Assembly (NCBI RefSeq): GCF_004331285.1
Contig: NZ_SJOH01000010.1
Coordinates: 62,001-126,000, forward strand
Length of the DNA: 64,000 bases
DNA from: Acinetobacter sp. ANC 3781
GTDB taxonomy: Bacteria > Pseudomonadota > Gammaproteobacteria > Pseudomonadales > Moraxellaceae
Direction: 5' to 3'
In this document: one piece after another, positions 1 through 9,103 of the stretch
Position numbering within the stretch: the stretch's first letter is position 1
Layout: every line of letters begins with the position of its first letter
Notes under the pieces: model-generated
Databases searched by the model: none
Seen by the model: the letters and a program-made list of their open reading frames with translations, nothing else
Told to the model about the DNA's origin: nothing
Made by a program: the position numbers and the translations under genes

Positions 1-1494
1 TTGAACAAGCGTTTAGACAGCTGCTTTTATGGCTGGGACAATGAATATGGCCAGCACCAAGCTGAAGTACCCCGTTTTGCAGCCTCGCAATATCTGGTGT
101 CCAATCAGGAGTTCTTAAGTTTTGTTGAAGATAATGGCTATTCAACTGACAACTACTGGACCGAAGAAGGACTGGCCTGGTTACAGTTTACCCAAGTCAA
201 ACATCCCAGTTTTTGGCTTAAAACTGCTTCAGGCTGGTCACTCCGAATTATGCTGGAAGAAATTCCAATGCCCTGGGATTGGCCAGTAGAAGTCAACTAC
301 CATGAGGCCAAAGCTTTTTGCAACTGGAAGGCACAGCAAACCGGTCAAAGTATTCGCTTGCCTACCGAAGATGAATGGTACCGTTTATATGATGTTGCCG
401 GTTTAGAAGCTGAGCTGCCCAGTCCTGACCATGCCAATATTGAACTGAAATATGGGGCACAGCCCTATCCGGTCGACTATTTTCAACAAGGGGATTTTTT
501 CGATATTCAGGGCAATGTCTGGCAATGGACTGAAACCCCGATTTATGCCTTTGAAGGTTTTCAGGTGCATGCCATTTATGATGACTTCAGTACACCCACT
601 TTTGATGAACGACATAATTTGATCAAAGGCGGCTCCTGGATTTCTGCCGGCAATGAGGCTTTGCATAGTGCACGTTATGCCTTTCGGCGGCATTTCTTCC
701 AGCATGCTGGGTTCCGCTATGTTTCTACAGCACAAGAATTGAAACAGTTCCACTCCCAGTATGAAACTGACCAGCTGATTTCTCAGTATTTAGAATTTCA
801 GTACGGTGCCGAATATTTTAATGTTCCCAATTTTGCCAAAAGCCTGGTTGAGCTTGCCCAACCTCATTTCAAGCATCTTGCAACCCATAAAGCCTTGGAT
901 ATCGGCTGCGCTACGGGGCGTGCCAGCTTTGAACTGGCACGCTATTTTGATCAGGTCAACGGACTGGATTTTTCCGCGCGCTTTATTCAGCAAGCGGTAC
1001 AGTTGGCGCAAGGTGAAACGTTACGTTATACCCTTCCAGTCGAAGGCGAACTGCTCGACTATAAAGCCTGCAACTTAAAAGAACTGGGGTTGGATGCCTA
1101 TGCCAATCGTGTAGATTTTTTTCAAGCCGATGCCTGCAACTTGAAAGCGCATTTTAGCGGCTATGATTTTATTCTTGCAGCGAATCTGATTGATCGCCTG
1201 CATCATCCAAAAGATTTTTTAGCCGAGATTCACACCCGATTAACTCTGGGCGGAATTTTAATGCTGAGCTCACCTTATACTTGGTTAGAGGAACATACAG
1301 CACATAGTGAATGGCTGGGTGGCTTTAAAAAAGACGGGGAAAACTTGAACACGCTAGATGGGATTACTGAGCTGTTACAAGAGCATTTTGAAATGCTGGC
1401 TGACCCTCAGGAGGTTGCCTTTGTCATTCGTGAAACCGCACGTAAATATCAACATACTTTATCGCAAGTAACGCTATGGAAACGGGTAAAATAA
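1..1494 (+). CDS. ovoA: OvoA, 5-histidylcysteine sulfoxide synthase / mercaptohistidine methyltransferase, 3' part
   Basis: This is the C-terminal ~497 residues of a bifunctional ovothiol biosynthesis enzyme; the gene runs off the left edge, so the TTG at base 1 is an internal Leu codon and not a start. The visible part begins inside the FGE-sulfatase-like (nonheme iron) domain, with GNVWQWTE near residue 170, then GGSWISAGNEA and the FRRHFFQHAGFRY block near 210-240. It is followed by a SAM methyltransferase domain with motif I LDIGCATGR near residue 298. The family joins Cys and His with O2 to form the sulfoxide, and the C-terminal domain N-methylates mercaptohistidine. Full-length OvoA is about 700 residues, so roughly the N-terminal DinB-like third (with iron-binding His residues) is outside the window. 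The domain order is diagnostic; EgtB lacks the C-terminal methyltransferase. Confidence 0.9.
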   Translation: MNKRLDSCFYGWDNEYGQHQAEVPRFAASQYLVSNQEFLSFVEDNGYSTDNYWTEEGLAWLQFTQVKHPSFWLKTASGWSLRIMLEEIPMPWDWPVEVNYHEAKAFCNWKAQQTGQSIRLPTEDEWYRLYDVAGLEAELPSPDHANIELKYGAQPYPVDYFQQGDFFDIQGNVWQWTETPIYAFEGFQVHAIYDDFSTPTFDERHNLIKGGSWISAGNEALHSARYAFRRHFFQHAGFRYVSTAQELKQFHSQYETDQLISQYLEFQYGAEYFNVPNFAKSLVELAQPHFKHLATHKALDIGCATGRASFELARYFDQVNGLDFSARFIQQAVQLAQGETLRYTLPVEGELLDYKACNLKELGLDAYANRVDFFQADACNLKAHFSGYDFILAANLIDRLHHPKDFLAEIHTRLTLGGILMLSSPYTWLEEHTAHSEWLGGFKKDGENLNTLDGITELLQEHFEMLADPQEVAFVIRETARKYQHTLSQVTLWKRVK

Positions 1495-1509
1495 TCCTTT
1501 CAAGCTTAA

Positions 1510-1533
1510 AAAGCCAATCATTTGATTGGCTTT
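1510..1533 (+). terminator. Rho-independent terminator of ovoA
   Basis: An 11-bp perfect inverted repeat (AAAGCCAATCA / TGATTGGCTTT) with a 2-nt loop lies 16 bases after the ovoA stop. Both arms end in short A/T runs, so it can also serve the converging DUF2789 gene. Confidence 0.7.
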
Positions 1534-1538
1534 GATCT

Positions 1539-1784
1539 TTACTTCATAACTGAGTCTTCATGCAGTGATTCGTTCAGCTGATCGACAATAATGGCCCAAG
1601 AACCATCTGACTTAATTTTTTCCGATAAAAACTGGCGTTGGGATTCTGTCCAATAACTCGCTTCGCTAATTTTAATATGAGCGCTGAGTTGATGTGTGGC
1701 AATGAACTGCGCAATGGCTTCATCACTTGATTCGAGTCCAAGTTGCTCAAAAAGATTGGTCATTCTTGGTGTTACAGTAATCAT
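1539..1784 (-). CDS. DUF2789 family protein
   Basis: A small cytoplasmic protein of 81 residues with the family's pattern: an N-terminal TNLFEQLGLESSDEAI helix, then ISEASYWTESQRQFL and a final IIVDQLNESL. Family function is unknown. The open frame extends further upstream to 1916, but the ATG at 1784 is preferred because it has a good GGAGG ribosome site just before it. The longer version would also read through the neighbouring gene's terminator hairpin. It is transcribed convergently with ovoA and lies downstream of the HAD gene but beyond that gene's terminator, so it probably has its own promoter. Confidence 0.8.
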   Translation of the reverse strand: MITVTPRMTNLFEQLGLESSDEAIAQFIATHQLSAHIKISEASYWTESQRQFLSEKIKSDGSWAIIVDQLNESLHEDSVMK

Positions 1785-1889
1785 TCTCCCCCTCCACTGA
1801 TTATTAATTAATCGCATCAGCATAGCATCATTCAAAAACTTTAAAAGCATCCTGGATGATTTAAAAATGTATAACCTGGCGGCAGGTTT

Positions 1890-1926
1890 TAAAAAAAAAC
1901 CTGACTCATCTTTCAATCAGTCAGGT
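1890..1926 (-). terminator. Rho-independent terminator of the HAD gene
   Basis: On the minus strand an 8-bp stem (AGACCTGACT side at 1919-1926, partner at 1899-1906) with a 12-nt loop is followed by a run of eight or nine U. It lies 36 bases past the stop of the HAD hydrolase gene at 1962. Confidence 0.75.
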
Positions 1927-1961
1927 CTTAAGCATTTATTTAAAAAAGATTTAAAATTTTA

Positions 1962-2612
1962 CTAAATAGACCAGTCCTGAATTTCCCAGTTTTGTTGTTT
2001 GGCTAAAACCGCTAAACGGTCATCTGGGTTAACCGCAATCGCATGGTCGGCATGTTCCAGCAAAAAACGGTCATTGATGGAGTCCGAATACGCCCAAGAT
2101 TCTTCCACATTGCGTCCTGAAAGCCACTGTTCTAAACGGATCAATTTACCTTTTTGGTAACAGGCAGTATTGATGACTTTACCGGTATATTTCCCGTCAA
2201 TGACTTCTGCATTGGTAGCAATAATTTCAGTAATGCCAAACTCATGAAAAATCGGTGCAGTAATAAAATCAGAAGTTGCAGTAATGCCGACCAGCTCATG
2301 TCCGGCATCGCGATGTTTTTGAATGGCAGCAAAACCTGCTGGACGCATTTGTGGACGAATCACTTTTTTCATGAATAATTCATGTAATTCAGTCAAATAC
2401 TCATTTTCATGCTGGGTTAAAAATTCAAATACAAATTCGTTATAGGCAATCGGGTCAAGTTGACCTGCTTTATAGTCTTCATAAAACTTGTCATTCATTC
2501 GACGATGTCGGATTGGATCGACTAAACCTTCGTTAACTAAAAACTCACCCCATGAATAATCTGAATCGGTATTTAGGAGGGTATGGTCGAGGTCAAATAA
2601 AGCCAATTTCAT
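1962..2612 (-). CDS. HAD-superfamily phosphatase, subfamily IB (SerB-like)
   Basis: A 216-residue cytoplasmic phosphatase. Motif I is FDLDHTLLN at residues 6-14 (nucleophile and acid/base Asp). Motif II is the Thr in GITATSD near 110. The late AYSDSINDRFLLEHA near 170 carries the metal-binding acidic residues. The family members most like it are annotated as HAD-IB or phosphoserine-phosphatase-like hydrolases; the natural substrate cannot be read from the sequence. The gene is divergent from rppH with a 182-base gap and has its own terminator, so it is probably monocistronic. Confidence is high for the fold and low for the substrate. Confidence 0.85.
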   Translation of the reverse strand: MKLALFDLDHTLLNTDSDYSWGEFLVNEGLVDPIRHRRMNDKFYEDYKAGQLDPIAYNEFVFEFLTQHENEYLTELHELFMKKVIRPQMRPAGFAAIQKHRDAGHELVGITATSDFITAPIFHEFGITEIIATNAEVIDGKYTGKVINTACYQKGKLIRLEQWLSGRNVEESWAYSDSINDRFLLEHADHAIAVNPDDRLAVLAKQQNWEIQDWSI

Positions 2613-2794
2613 GAAAATACTCGTAAAAACTGCAATTTAAGAAAAAAATTGTAAATCTATCTCCGCTAGTCGATAGAAATTCGTTAAGATCATAGCAATT
2701 TTTAACATTTAAGCTGTGCTTTTTTTCGAGATGGATATAGAAATAACAATCCCCGGAGAAAAAGCCATACATTATAGAAGATTTAGGTAGCCAA

Positions 2795-3271
2795 ATGATC
2801 GACTCAGAAGGTTTCCGACCGAATGTCGGGATCATTTTGGCAAACGACGTTGGACAAGTTTTATGGGCAAAACGCATTGGACACAATGCTTGGCAATTTC
2901 CACAAGGAGGTATCCAGTATGGAGAAACCCCTGAACAGGCACTTTATCGAGAGCTGAGAGAAGAAATTGGTTTATTGCCCGAACATGTTCAAGTTATAGC
3001 GCAGACAAAAGGCTGGCTGCGTTATCGTTTGCCACAACGGTATATACGCTCGGATTCAGACCCCGTGTGTATTGGCCAAAAACAAAAGTGGTTTTTACTC
3101 AAACTCACAGCATCCGTAAAAAACATTCAGCTGGATTTGTCTGATCCACCCGAATTTGACCAATGGCAATGGGTAAGTTACTGGTATCCATTAGGACAGG
3201 TCGTGAATTTTAAACGCGATGTATACCGAAAAGCGATGGTGGAACTGTGTAACCAGTTACCGTCTATATAA
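2795..3271 (+). CDS. rppH: RNA 5'-pyrophosphohydrolase RppH
   Basis: A Nudix hydrolase of 158 residues that removes pyrophosphate from the 5' triphosphate end of mRNAs and so starts RNase E-dependent decay. The opening [15 protein letters not shown] is typical of RppH, as is the Nudix box ([20 protein letters not shown] region, residues about 38-60) with its GX5EX7REUXEEXGU spacing. The length matches the family. It sits 87 bases upstream of ptsP in the same direction, a pairing conserved in gammaproteobacteria. A weak A/T-rich hairpin at about 3277-3307 could partly separate the two. Its functional partner rne is also in this window at 38 kb. Confidence 0.95.
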   Translation: MIDSEGFRPNVGIILANDVGQVLWAKRIGHNAWQFPQGGIQYGETPEQALYRELREEIGLLPEHVQVIAQTKGWLRYRLPQRYIRSDSDPVCIGQKQKWFLLKLTASVKNIQLDLSDPPEFDQWQWVSYWYPLGQVVNFKRDVYRKAMVELCNQLPSI

Positions 3272-3358
3272 GCATAAAAAAATCGTATGAAAATGCAGAT
3301 TTTTTAGTAGCATATTGTTATAAATAAAACGAATTTAGACTTTTTTGGAGCAGATTTT

Positions 3359-5656
3359 ATGTCGAATATGCAACTGGACACCTTAAGACGTATTGTACAA
3401 GAAATCAATGCGTCCACCAGTTTGCATGAATCGCTCGACATTATGGTCAATCAGGTGGCAAATGCCATGCACGTTGATGTCTGCTCTATTTATTTGCTGG
3501 ACGAACGTAACCAGCGCTACTTGCTGATGGCCTCTAAAGGTTTAAAAGCAGAAGCTGTAGGACACGTTTCACTGCATACCGGTGAAGGCTTGGTCGGTCT
3601 GGTCGGGCAACGTGAAGAAATCGTCAATTTAGACAATGCACCCAAACATGAACGCTTTTTATATCTGCCGGAAACAGGTGAAGAGATTTATAACTCTTTT
3701 CTTGGCGTTCCAGTGATGTACCGTCGTAAGGTGATGGGTGTACTGGTCGTTCAAAATAAAGAATCTCAAGACTTTAGTGAAGCAGCAGAATCTTTTCTGG
3801 TGACCTTATGTGCACAGCTTTCTGGAGTGATTGCTCATGCACATGCGGTCGGAAATATTGATGTCTTTCGCAAACCCAACAGCTTGCCGGCTTATAAAAC
3901 CTTCCAAGGTGTATCGGGTTCAGGTGGCATTGCCCTAGGGCGTGCAGTCATCCTGTATCCCCCTGCCGATTTAGCATCTGTTCCTGATCGTGAAGCCGAT
4001 GACATTAGCGAAGAGCTGCAATTGCTTGATCATGCCATCAGTTCAGTGCGTCAGGAAATTCAATCGCTTGATGACAAAATGCAAGATGCATTGATGGCAG
4101 AAGAACGCGCACTATTTAGTGTGTTCTTGCGTATGCTGGATGAAAATGCCCTGCCTGCCGAAATTAAGGCTGAAATTCGAGATGGTAATTGGGCACAAGG
4201 CGCGGTTCGTATCGTGATTGATACCCATATTGCCCTGTTTTCTCAAATGGAAGATGACTATTTGCGCGAACGTGTTTCAGATCTTAAAGATCTTGGACGG
4301 CGCATTTTAGCGTTCTTGCAAGAAGCTGATGCCAGTCATCGGGAATTAACGGATGAAAGCATTCTGATTGGTGAGGAAATTTCCACTGCGGCGCTGGTTG
4401 AATTGCCGGTAGATAAAATTGCCGCCATTGTTACCACTGAAGGTGCGATGAATTCGCACATGGTGATTGTAGCGCGTGCACTTGGCATTCCAACCGTAGT
4501 GGGTGTAACTGAACTGCCGGTTAACACACTTGATGATGTCGAGATGATTGTCGATGCACATCAAGGCCGGGTCTTTATCAACCCGCCGCGGCGCTTGCGT
4601 ACCCGCTATAAAGAAATTCAAAAAGAAGAAGAGCAAATTGCCAAAGATTTAAAGCAATATGAAACCAAAGATGCCATTACCCCTGATGGCGTTTCGGTTA
4701 AACTCTTCGTCAATACCGGTCTAATGATTGATGTGGTTCGGGGTGTGCAACGTGGGGCCAAAGGAGTCGGTTTATATCGCTCTGAAATTCCATTTATGCT
4801 ACGTGACCGCTTTCCCGGTGAAGAAGAACAGCGCGCCATTTACCGTCAGCAGCTGAGTCACTTTGCCAATAAACCGGTGGTGATGCGGACTTTAGATATC
4901 GGTGCAGATAAGGATCTGCCTTATTTCTCCATTGAAGAAGAGAATTCGGCACTTGGCTGGCGTGGTATTCGCTTTACACTGGATCATCCGGAAATTTTCT
5001 CATCGCAAATTCGTGCCATGCTTAAGGCCAGTATCGGCTTAAACAACCTGCACATTTTGTTGCCGATGGTGACCAGCGTCAGCGAAGTTGAAGAAGCTTT
5101 ATATTTGCTAGAGCGCGACTGGACAGCGGTTCAGGAAGAAGAGCAGGTTAAAATCACCAAGCCGAAAATAGGCATTATGGTCGAAGTACCCAGCGTACTT
5201 TTACAAATTGAAGAATTTTCAGAATTAGTCGATTTCTTCTCGGTGGGTTCAAATGACTTAACCCAATATTTACTGGCGGTTGACCGTAATAATCCACGTG
5301 TTGCTAACGTCTATTCACATTTCCACCCTGCAGTCTTACGTGCTTTAACACGTTTGGTTAAAGAGTGTCATAAGTACGATAAACCGGTCAGCATTTGTGG
5401 CGAGATGGCCGGTGATCCATTGGCTGCCGTGTTATTGATGGCGATGGGCTTCAATACCCTGTCGATGAGTTCGAGTAATATTCTGCGGGTACGTAAAGCG
5501 ATTTGTCATGTTCCGATGACCGAGGCACTGCAACAACTGGAACATGTCTTGAAAATGGATAACCCATTGATCGTAAAAAGCTGGATGGAGTATTACTTTA
5601 AGACCCATGGTCTGGCGGATATGGTGAAATCTGCAACACGCATTGTCGGCGCTTAA
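3359..5656 (+). CDS. ptsP: PtsP, phosphoenolpyruvate-protein phosphotransferase (Enzyme I-Ntr)
   Basis: A 765-residue first enzyme of the nitrogen-related phosphotransferase chain, passing phosphate from PEP to NPr. An N-terminal GAF domain (about 1-165; LGVPVMYRRKVMGVLVVQNKE) replaces the sugar-PTS EI N-terminus. The linker starts near 180 (FQGVSGSGGIALG). The phospho-histidine swivel domain carries EGAMNSHMVIVARALGIPTVVG, with His367 as the likely phosphorylated residue. The C-terminal PEP-binding barrel shows RSEIPFMLRDRFP, MRTLDIGADKDLPY and the terminal ICGEMAGDP, with its Cys. The ATG is preceded by GGAGC. It is followed by a strong hairpin terminator at 5691. Confidence 0.95.
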   Translation: MSNMQLDTLRRIVQEINASTSLHESLDIMVNQVANAMHVDVCSIYLLDERNQRYLLMASKGLKAEAVGHVSLHTGEGLVGLVGQREEIVNLDNAPKHERFLYLPETGEEIYNSFLGVPVMYRRKVMGVLVVQNKESQDFSEAAESFLVTLCAQLSGVIAHAHAVGNIDVFRKPNSLPAYKTFQGVSGSGGIALGRAVILYPPADLASVPDREADDISEELQLLDHAISSVRQEIQSLDDKMQDALMAEERALFSVFLRMLDENALPAEIKAEIRDGNWAQGAVRIVIDTHIALFSQMEDDYLRERVSDLKDLGRRILAFLQEADASHRELTDESILIGEEISTAALVELPVDKIAAIVTTEGAMNSHMVIVARALGIPTVVGVTELPVNTLDDVEMIVDAHQGRVFINPPRRLRTRYKEIQKEEEQIAKDLKQYETKDAITPDGVSVKLFVNTGLMIDVVRGVQRGAKGVGLYRSEIPFMLRDRFPGEEEQRAIYRQQLSHFANKPVVMRTLDIGADKDLPYFSIEEENSALGWRGIRFTLDHPEIFSSQIRAMLKASIGLNNLHILLPMVTSVSEVEEALYLLERDWTAVQEEEQVKITKPKIGIMVEVPSVLLQIEEFSELVDFFSVGSNDLTQYLLAVDRNNPRVANVYSHFHPAVLRALTRLVKECHKYDKPVSICGEMAGDPLAAVLLMAMGFNTLSMSSSNILRVRKAICHVPMTEALQQLEHVLKMDNPLIVKSWMEYYFKTHGLADMVKSATRIVGA

Positions 5657-5663
5657 AACAGCT

Positions 5664-5855
5664 TTATAGAATAGCAACTACCGGGAAAGAAAAAGGGAGA
5701 TAGTCATTTGAGTATCTCCCTTTTTTGTGCTTGTCGTAGCCACGTTTTGCATTTTTCTTTCGATCTACAAACACTTGGCTTTTGTTGACCTCATGCATGT
5801 GTTTTGCCACAAAGTTGTGAATCACAACCTCTGGCAGAGCTTTTTTCTTTGCCAT
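5664..5855 (-). CDS. Small basic protein of unknown function (possibly DUF7230-like)
   Basis: A 63-residue Lys/Arg-rich protein starting MAKKKALPEVVIHNF, with a central FVDRKKNAKRGYDKHKKGRYS block. I cannot assign a function; the composition resembles short basic proteins annotated DUF7230, and that resemblance is from memory. The frame extends to a GTG at 5864, but the ATG at 5855 has AGGTG six bases upstream and is preferred. The last ~20 codons run through the hairpin that terminates ptsP from the other strand. The tail (NDYLPFSFPVVAIL) is therefore either unconserved or an extension caused by loss of an earlier stop. Confidence 0.6.
   Translation of the reverse strand: MAKKKALPEVVIHNFVAKHMHEVNKSQVFVDRKKNAKRGYDKHKKGRYSNDYLPFSFPVVAIL
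5691..5726. terminator. Bidirectional terminator between ptsP and the small basic gene
   Basis: An 11-bp perfect stem (AAAGGGAGATA / TATCTCCCTTT) with a 10-nt loop is followed on the plus strand by six T. On the minus strand the stem also runs into a T-rich stretch. It lies 35 bases after the ptsP stop and inside the 3' coding end of the opposing small gene. Confidence 0.85.
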
Positions 5856-6018
5856 TTTACTCACCTGTTTTCATTCACCATCCGCAGTGGATAGCAAAGT
5901 GATATTACGCTTTTTTGTACAGAATTCAAGCGGTTTTTCTGGTGAAATCAATTCTATATAAAAAGTATTTATTTCAACAACTTAATCTTACATCTTCAGT
6001 CTTTATATAAACCCCTTA

Positions 6019-6414
6019 TTACAATGCCTGTCTATTGATAAAATACAGGGCTAAATAGCCCAGAAAAAGCAGCCAAATTAAAATGATCACGCCTTCCACC
6101 CAGCGATTGACAGGCCGTTCCGCCAATAGCGAAGCACGCATTCTACAACCGTCTATAATTTCTTTTGGTGTAAGCTTAATCACCAATAACAGCCCCAAGG
6201 GCACAATAATAATATCATCCAGATATCCCAGCACTGGAATAAAATCAGGAATTAAATCAATGGGCGATAGCGCATATGCCGCAGTAATCAGTGCCAATAT
6301 TTTGATCCAGACAGGTGTTCGCTCACCTTTAGCCACCAGCCAGACGACCACAATATCTTTTTTAAGTGTTTTGGCCCACTGTTTAATTTGGTGATACATA
6401 CAGGTCGCGATCAT
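6019..6414 (-). CDS. YkvA family (DUF1232) membrane protein
   Basis: A 131-residue inner-membrane protein. The DUF1232 core is visible at residues about 30-75: TPVWIKILALITAAYALSP, then IDLIPDFIPVLGYLDD, the family's hallmark Pro/Asp pattern. A second hydrophobic segment follows (IIIVPLGLLLVIKL) and a third near the C-terminus (VIILIWLLFLGYLALYF). Function of the family is unknown. Start choice is uncertain: ATG at 6414, ATG at 6399 and a TTG at 6417 are in frame and none has a strong ribosome site. It stands alone between the small basic gene and aidB. Confidence 0.85.
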   Translation of the reverse strand: MIATCMYHQIKQWAKTLKKDIVVVWLVAKGERTPVWIKILALITAAYALSPIDLIPDFIPVLGYLDDIIIVPLGLLLVIKLTPKEIIDGCRMRASLLAERPVNRWVEGVIILIWLLFLGYLALYFINRQAL

Positions 6415-6717
6415 CAAAACTTTCTAGACCATATTAAATAAGTTTTCTTAAATAAATATAAATTTTCCAGTTTCAACCTTATGTTTGTGGAAGCGTTAGC
6501 CAAGTAGAATTGAGAAAAAATAGAAGACATCTGATTAATTTATAATTGTATCTTCCATTCAAAATGAAAATTCTCCCTTCTGTTAGCAGATGAGCACTCT
6601 CAAAATATATTTTAAATGCGCAAGGGAGAGGTTTTAACATTTAATAATTTAATTCGCCCTCTCTTGCGAAATGTATTTCTTATCCTGAAAGCAGAAACTG
6701 CTTTTATCCTGAAAATA
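6415..6717. other. Intergenic region with an imperfect inverted repeat
   Basis: About 300 bases with no supportable gene. At 6617-6668 a bulged inverted repeat (GCAAGGGAGAGG ... CCCTCTCTTGC) encloses an AT-rich loop of about 27 bases. It could be a weak downstream processing or termination signal for aidB on the minus strand. The rest is AT-rich and holds the promoter region of the YkvA gene. Confidence 0.4.
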
Positions 6718-8373
6718 TCAGTTAACATGAGCTAAGGCCCGCTCCAACAAGCGATCTACCTCCACCTGCTTCGCTTCCAGCATACCCACCACGCGGCCAT
6801 AAAACTGACTATAACGGCTTTGAATAAAAGCATTTGCCACATAATCAGGCGAATAGCGTTTTAACAAGACTGCTTGAGCTAAAATTACCAAACGACTGAC
6901 CAGACTACGCCCCATAAACTGCAAGTCCTCTGCGGATTGATGAAATAATTTGAACAAAGCCTGTAATTCATGATTCAGCCTTTCATCTTGCGTGGCAATG
7001 GATGCCAGATCTTTAAAGAGTAGTTCAATAGATTCAGGTTCACGCCCAATCGCACGCAGTACATCGAGGCACATCACATTGCCCGAACCTTCCCAAATGG
7101 TATTCACCGGTGCTTCTTTAAAAATACGCGCCATAATGCCGTTGTCGACATAGCCATTACCGCCAAAGACTTCCATCATTTCACCAGTTAACTCGACTGC
7201 CCGCTTGCAAATCCAGAACTTGGAGGCAGGTGTCATGATTCTTTTCCACGCCAGAGACAGAGCATCATCAGATTCATAACAATTTGCCAGATGAAAACTT
7301 AAGTGCAATGCTGCTTCAGTTTCCAAGGCTAAATCTGCCAGTACAGCACGCATTAAAGGCTGTTCGGCCAAATGCTTGCCAAAGGCTTTACGTTGGCGGG
7401 TATAGGCGACGCATTGTACCAATGCTTGGCGCAGCATCGCCGTACTGCCAACTGAACAGGTCAGGCGGGTGTAATTCGCCATTTCAATAATGGTGGGAAT
7501 GCCACGTCCTGCTTCCCCCATCATGATGCCCCAAGCATCTTTGAATTCAACTTCCGAACTGGAGTTGCTGCGGTTGCCGACTTTTTCTTTTAAGCGTTGC
7601 ACATGAATATTGTTCTTACTGCCATCCTCTAGCCAACGCGGGACAAAGAAACAGGCCAAGCCATCCTGCTCGGTTTTTGCCACCACCAGATGCGCATCAC
7701 ACATCGGAGCCGAGAAAAACCATTTATGCCCAGTCAGCAAGTAAGCCTTGCCACGACCTGACTCAGCCACAGGCATGGCAAAAGTTTCATTGGCACGTAC
7801 GTCTGAGCCGCCCTGCTTTTCGGTCATGCCCATACCCAACCAGATCGATTTTTTCTGGGCAATCGGCAAGTCACGTTCATCATATTCAGTAGATAGCAGT
7901 TTCTCGCCAACCTTGGCCCACAGTTCAGGTTCACGCTGAATTAATGCAATGCTGCCCAACGTCATCGATGTGGGGCACAAACTGCCGCATTCCACCTGCC
8001 CGCTTAAGTAAAAACGCGCTGCCCATTCCACCCATTTGGAAGACAATTTTGTATGAATAAATGGATAAGCATGGCTATCGAACTTGCGATTTAGTTCCAT
8101 CCATTTGTGCCAAGCAGGATGAAACTCAATGCAGTCTTTACGGCGGCCGCGAGCATCGAAGGCATGCAAAATGGGCGTGTGTCTATTGGCTAAATCGGCA
8201 TATTGATAATATTCAGACGAGCCTACGACTTTGCCCATCTCAGATAATCTTGTCTGATCCTGACTGCCATAACGGAACAGGATTTCCTGCAAGACCTGAT
8301 CGGTTTCAAACAGATTGTAGTCTTGCAGTTCGTCAAACTGGTTGCTGATCTGATGGGTCATCCATGAATTCAT
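6718..8373 (-). CDS. aidB: AidB-like acyl-CoA dehydrogenase family protein
   Basis: A 551-residue flavoprotein of the AidB branch of acyl-CoA dehydrogenases, close to the 541 residues of E. coli AidB. That protein is induced by alkylating agents, binds FAD and DNA, and has little isovaleryl-CoA activity. Visible landmarks are GMGMTEKQGGSDVRANET near 175-192 (FAD-binding loop), LTGHKWFFSAPMCDAHLVVA near 215, and GNGYVDNGIMARIFKEAPVNTIWEGSGNVMCLDVLRA near 405-440. That last block includes the family's catalytic-loop region. The ATG has AGGAAG upstream. A TetR-type gene diverges 94 bases away and may control it. The physiological reaction is not established for this family. Confidence 0.9.
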   Translation of the reverse strand: MNSWMTHQISNQFDELQDYNLFETDQVLQEILFRYGSQDQTRLSEMGKVVGSSEYYQYADLANRHTPILHAFDARGRRKDCIEFHPAWHKWMELNRKFDSHAYPFIHTKLSSKWVEWAARFYLSGQVECGSLCPTSMTLGSIALIQREPELWAKVGEKLLSTEYDERDLPIAQKKSIWLGMGMTEKQGGSDVRANETFAMPVAESGRGKAYLLTGHKWFFSAPMCDAHLVVAKTEQDGLACFFVPRWLEDGSKNNIHVQRLKEKVGNRSNSSSEVEFKDAWGIMMGEAGRGIPTIIEMANYTRLTCSVGSTAMLRQALVQCVAYTRQRKAFGKHLAEQPLMRAVLADLALETEAALHLSFHLANCYESDDALSLAWKRIMTPASKFWICKRAVELTGEMMEVFGGNGYVDNGIMARIFKEAPVNTIWEGSGNVMCLDVLRAIGREPESIELLFKDLASIATQDERLNHELQALFKLFHQSAEDLQFMGRSLVSRLVILAQAVLLKRYSPDYVANAFIQSRYSQFYGRVVGMLEAKQVEVDRLLERALAHVN

Positions 8374-8467
8374 TGTGTATACTTCCTGCTTGTTGTTCTA
8401 GGCTTTTCATTCCAGTATAAAGAAAAAATAGCCACAGGATGTTCGGCTTTACTGGATCAAAATTTTT

Positions 8468-9103
8468 ATGAAAAATCCCGAGATTCAAGTACGGCGCAAG
8501 CCACGCCAGTCCAGAGCCAAGCTGACTCAGGAAGCCTTGCAGGACAGTTTTGTTCGGCTTTTGCATGAACGTTCGGCGAATAAAATTCCCATTCGAGAAG
8601 TCACTGATCTTGCAGGCGTGGGTTTAGGCACGTTTTATGAGTATTTTTCCAAAAAGGAAGATTTGATTGCGCTGACCATTTACAGACATGTGAAAAACAA
8701 TGCCGAGGACTTAAAAACTTATGCACACAGTCTGATCAAGTTATCCCCAAATCTGGTTCTAGATAATTATTTAAAGCTAGTGATTCATTATCAGCTTGAG
8801 CAGATTCAGGCTCAGCAGTTCTTATGGGCGCAGACGTTTTTGCTGGAACGGCAGATTTCCAATATTGAGAGTTATCGCAAGAGTTATGAAATGATGCTAC
8901 AGATGTGGCAAAGCATTCTTGCGCCATTTATTCAGGATACTGAGCAACTCAAACGGATGAGTTTAAATGTGCAACGGATCTGTTATGGCTTTGTGTCACA
9001 GACGTTGCTAGTGGAGCCTGAATTTGGCCAGTGGAAAATACTGGAAAGGGATATTTTTCATAATTTAAACAACTTGATTTTTAATAAAAATCTCCTTTTT
9101 TGA
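8468..9103 (+). CDS. TetR family transcriptional regulator
   Basis: A 211-residue DNA-binding repressor. The N-terminal helix-turn-helix lies at about residues 25-65, with IREVTDLAGVGLGTFYEYFSKK as recognition helix and the usual FYEYF turn. The remaining ~140 residues form the helical ligand-binding domain, whose ligand is unknown. It is transcribed divergently from aidB with only 94 bases between start codons, so it very likely regulates that gene and itself. A short basic N-terminal arm (VRRKPRQSRAKLTQ) precedes the HTH. Downstream, at about 9150-9180, there is only a weak A/T-flanked hairpin. Confidence 0.9.
   Translation: MKNPEIQVRRKPRQSRAKLTQEALQDSFVRLLHERSANKIPIREVTDLAGVGLGTFYEYFSKKEDLIALTIYRHVKNNAEDLKTYAHSLIKLSPNLVLDNYLKLVIHYQLEQIQAQQFLWAQTFLLERQISNIESYRKSYEMMLQMWQSILAPFIQDTEQLKRMSLNVQRICYGFVSQTLLVEPEFGQWKILERDIFHNLNNLIFNKNLLF

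Noticed and set aside
403..1078. Frames of 73-116 codons on both strands inside ovoA
   Set aside because: These are shadows of ovoA, whose domain motifs run continuously through the region.
1785..1916. 44-codon N-terminal extension of the DUF2789 gene
   Set aside because: The extension reads through the U-run of the HAD gene terminator, and ATG 1784 has a strong GGAGG site.
2593..2886. 97-codon minus-strand frame between the HAD gene and rppH
   Set aside because: It overlaps both real genes, has no ribosome site, and covers the divergent promoter region.
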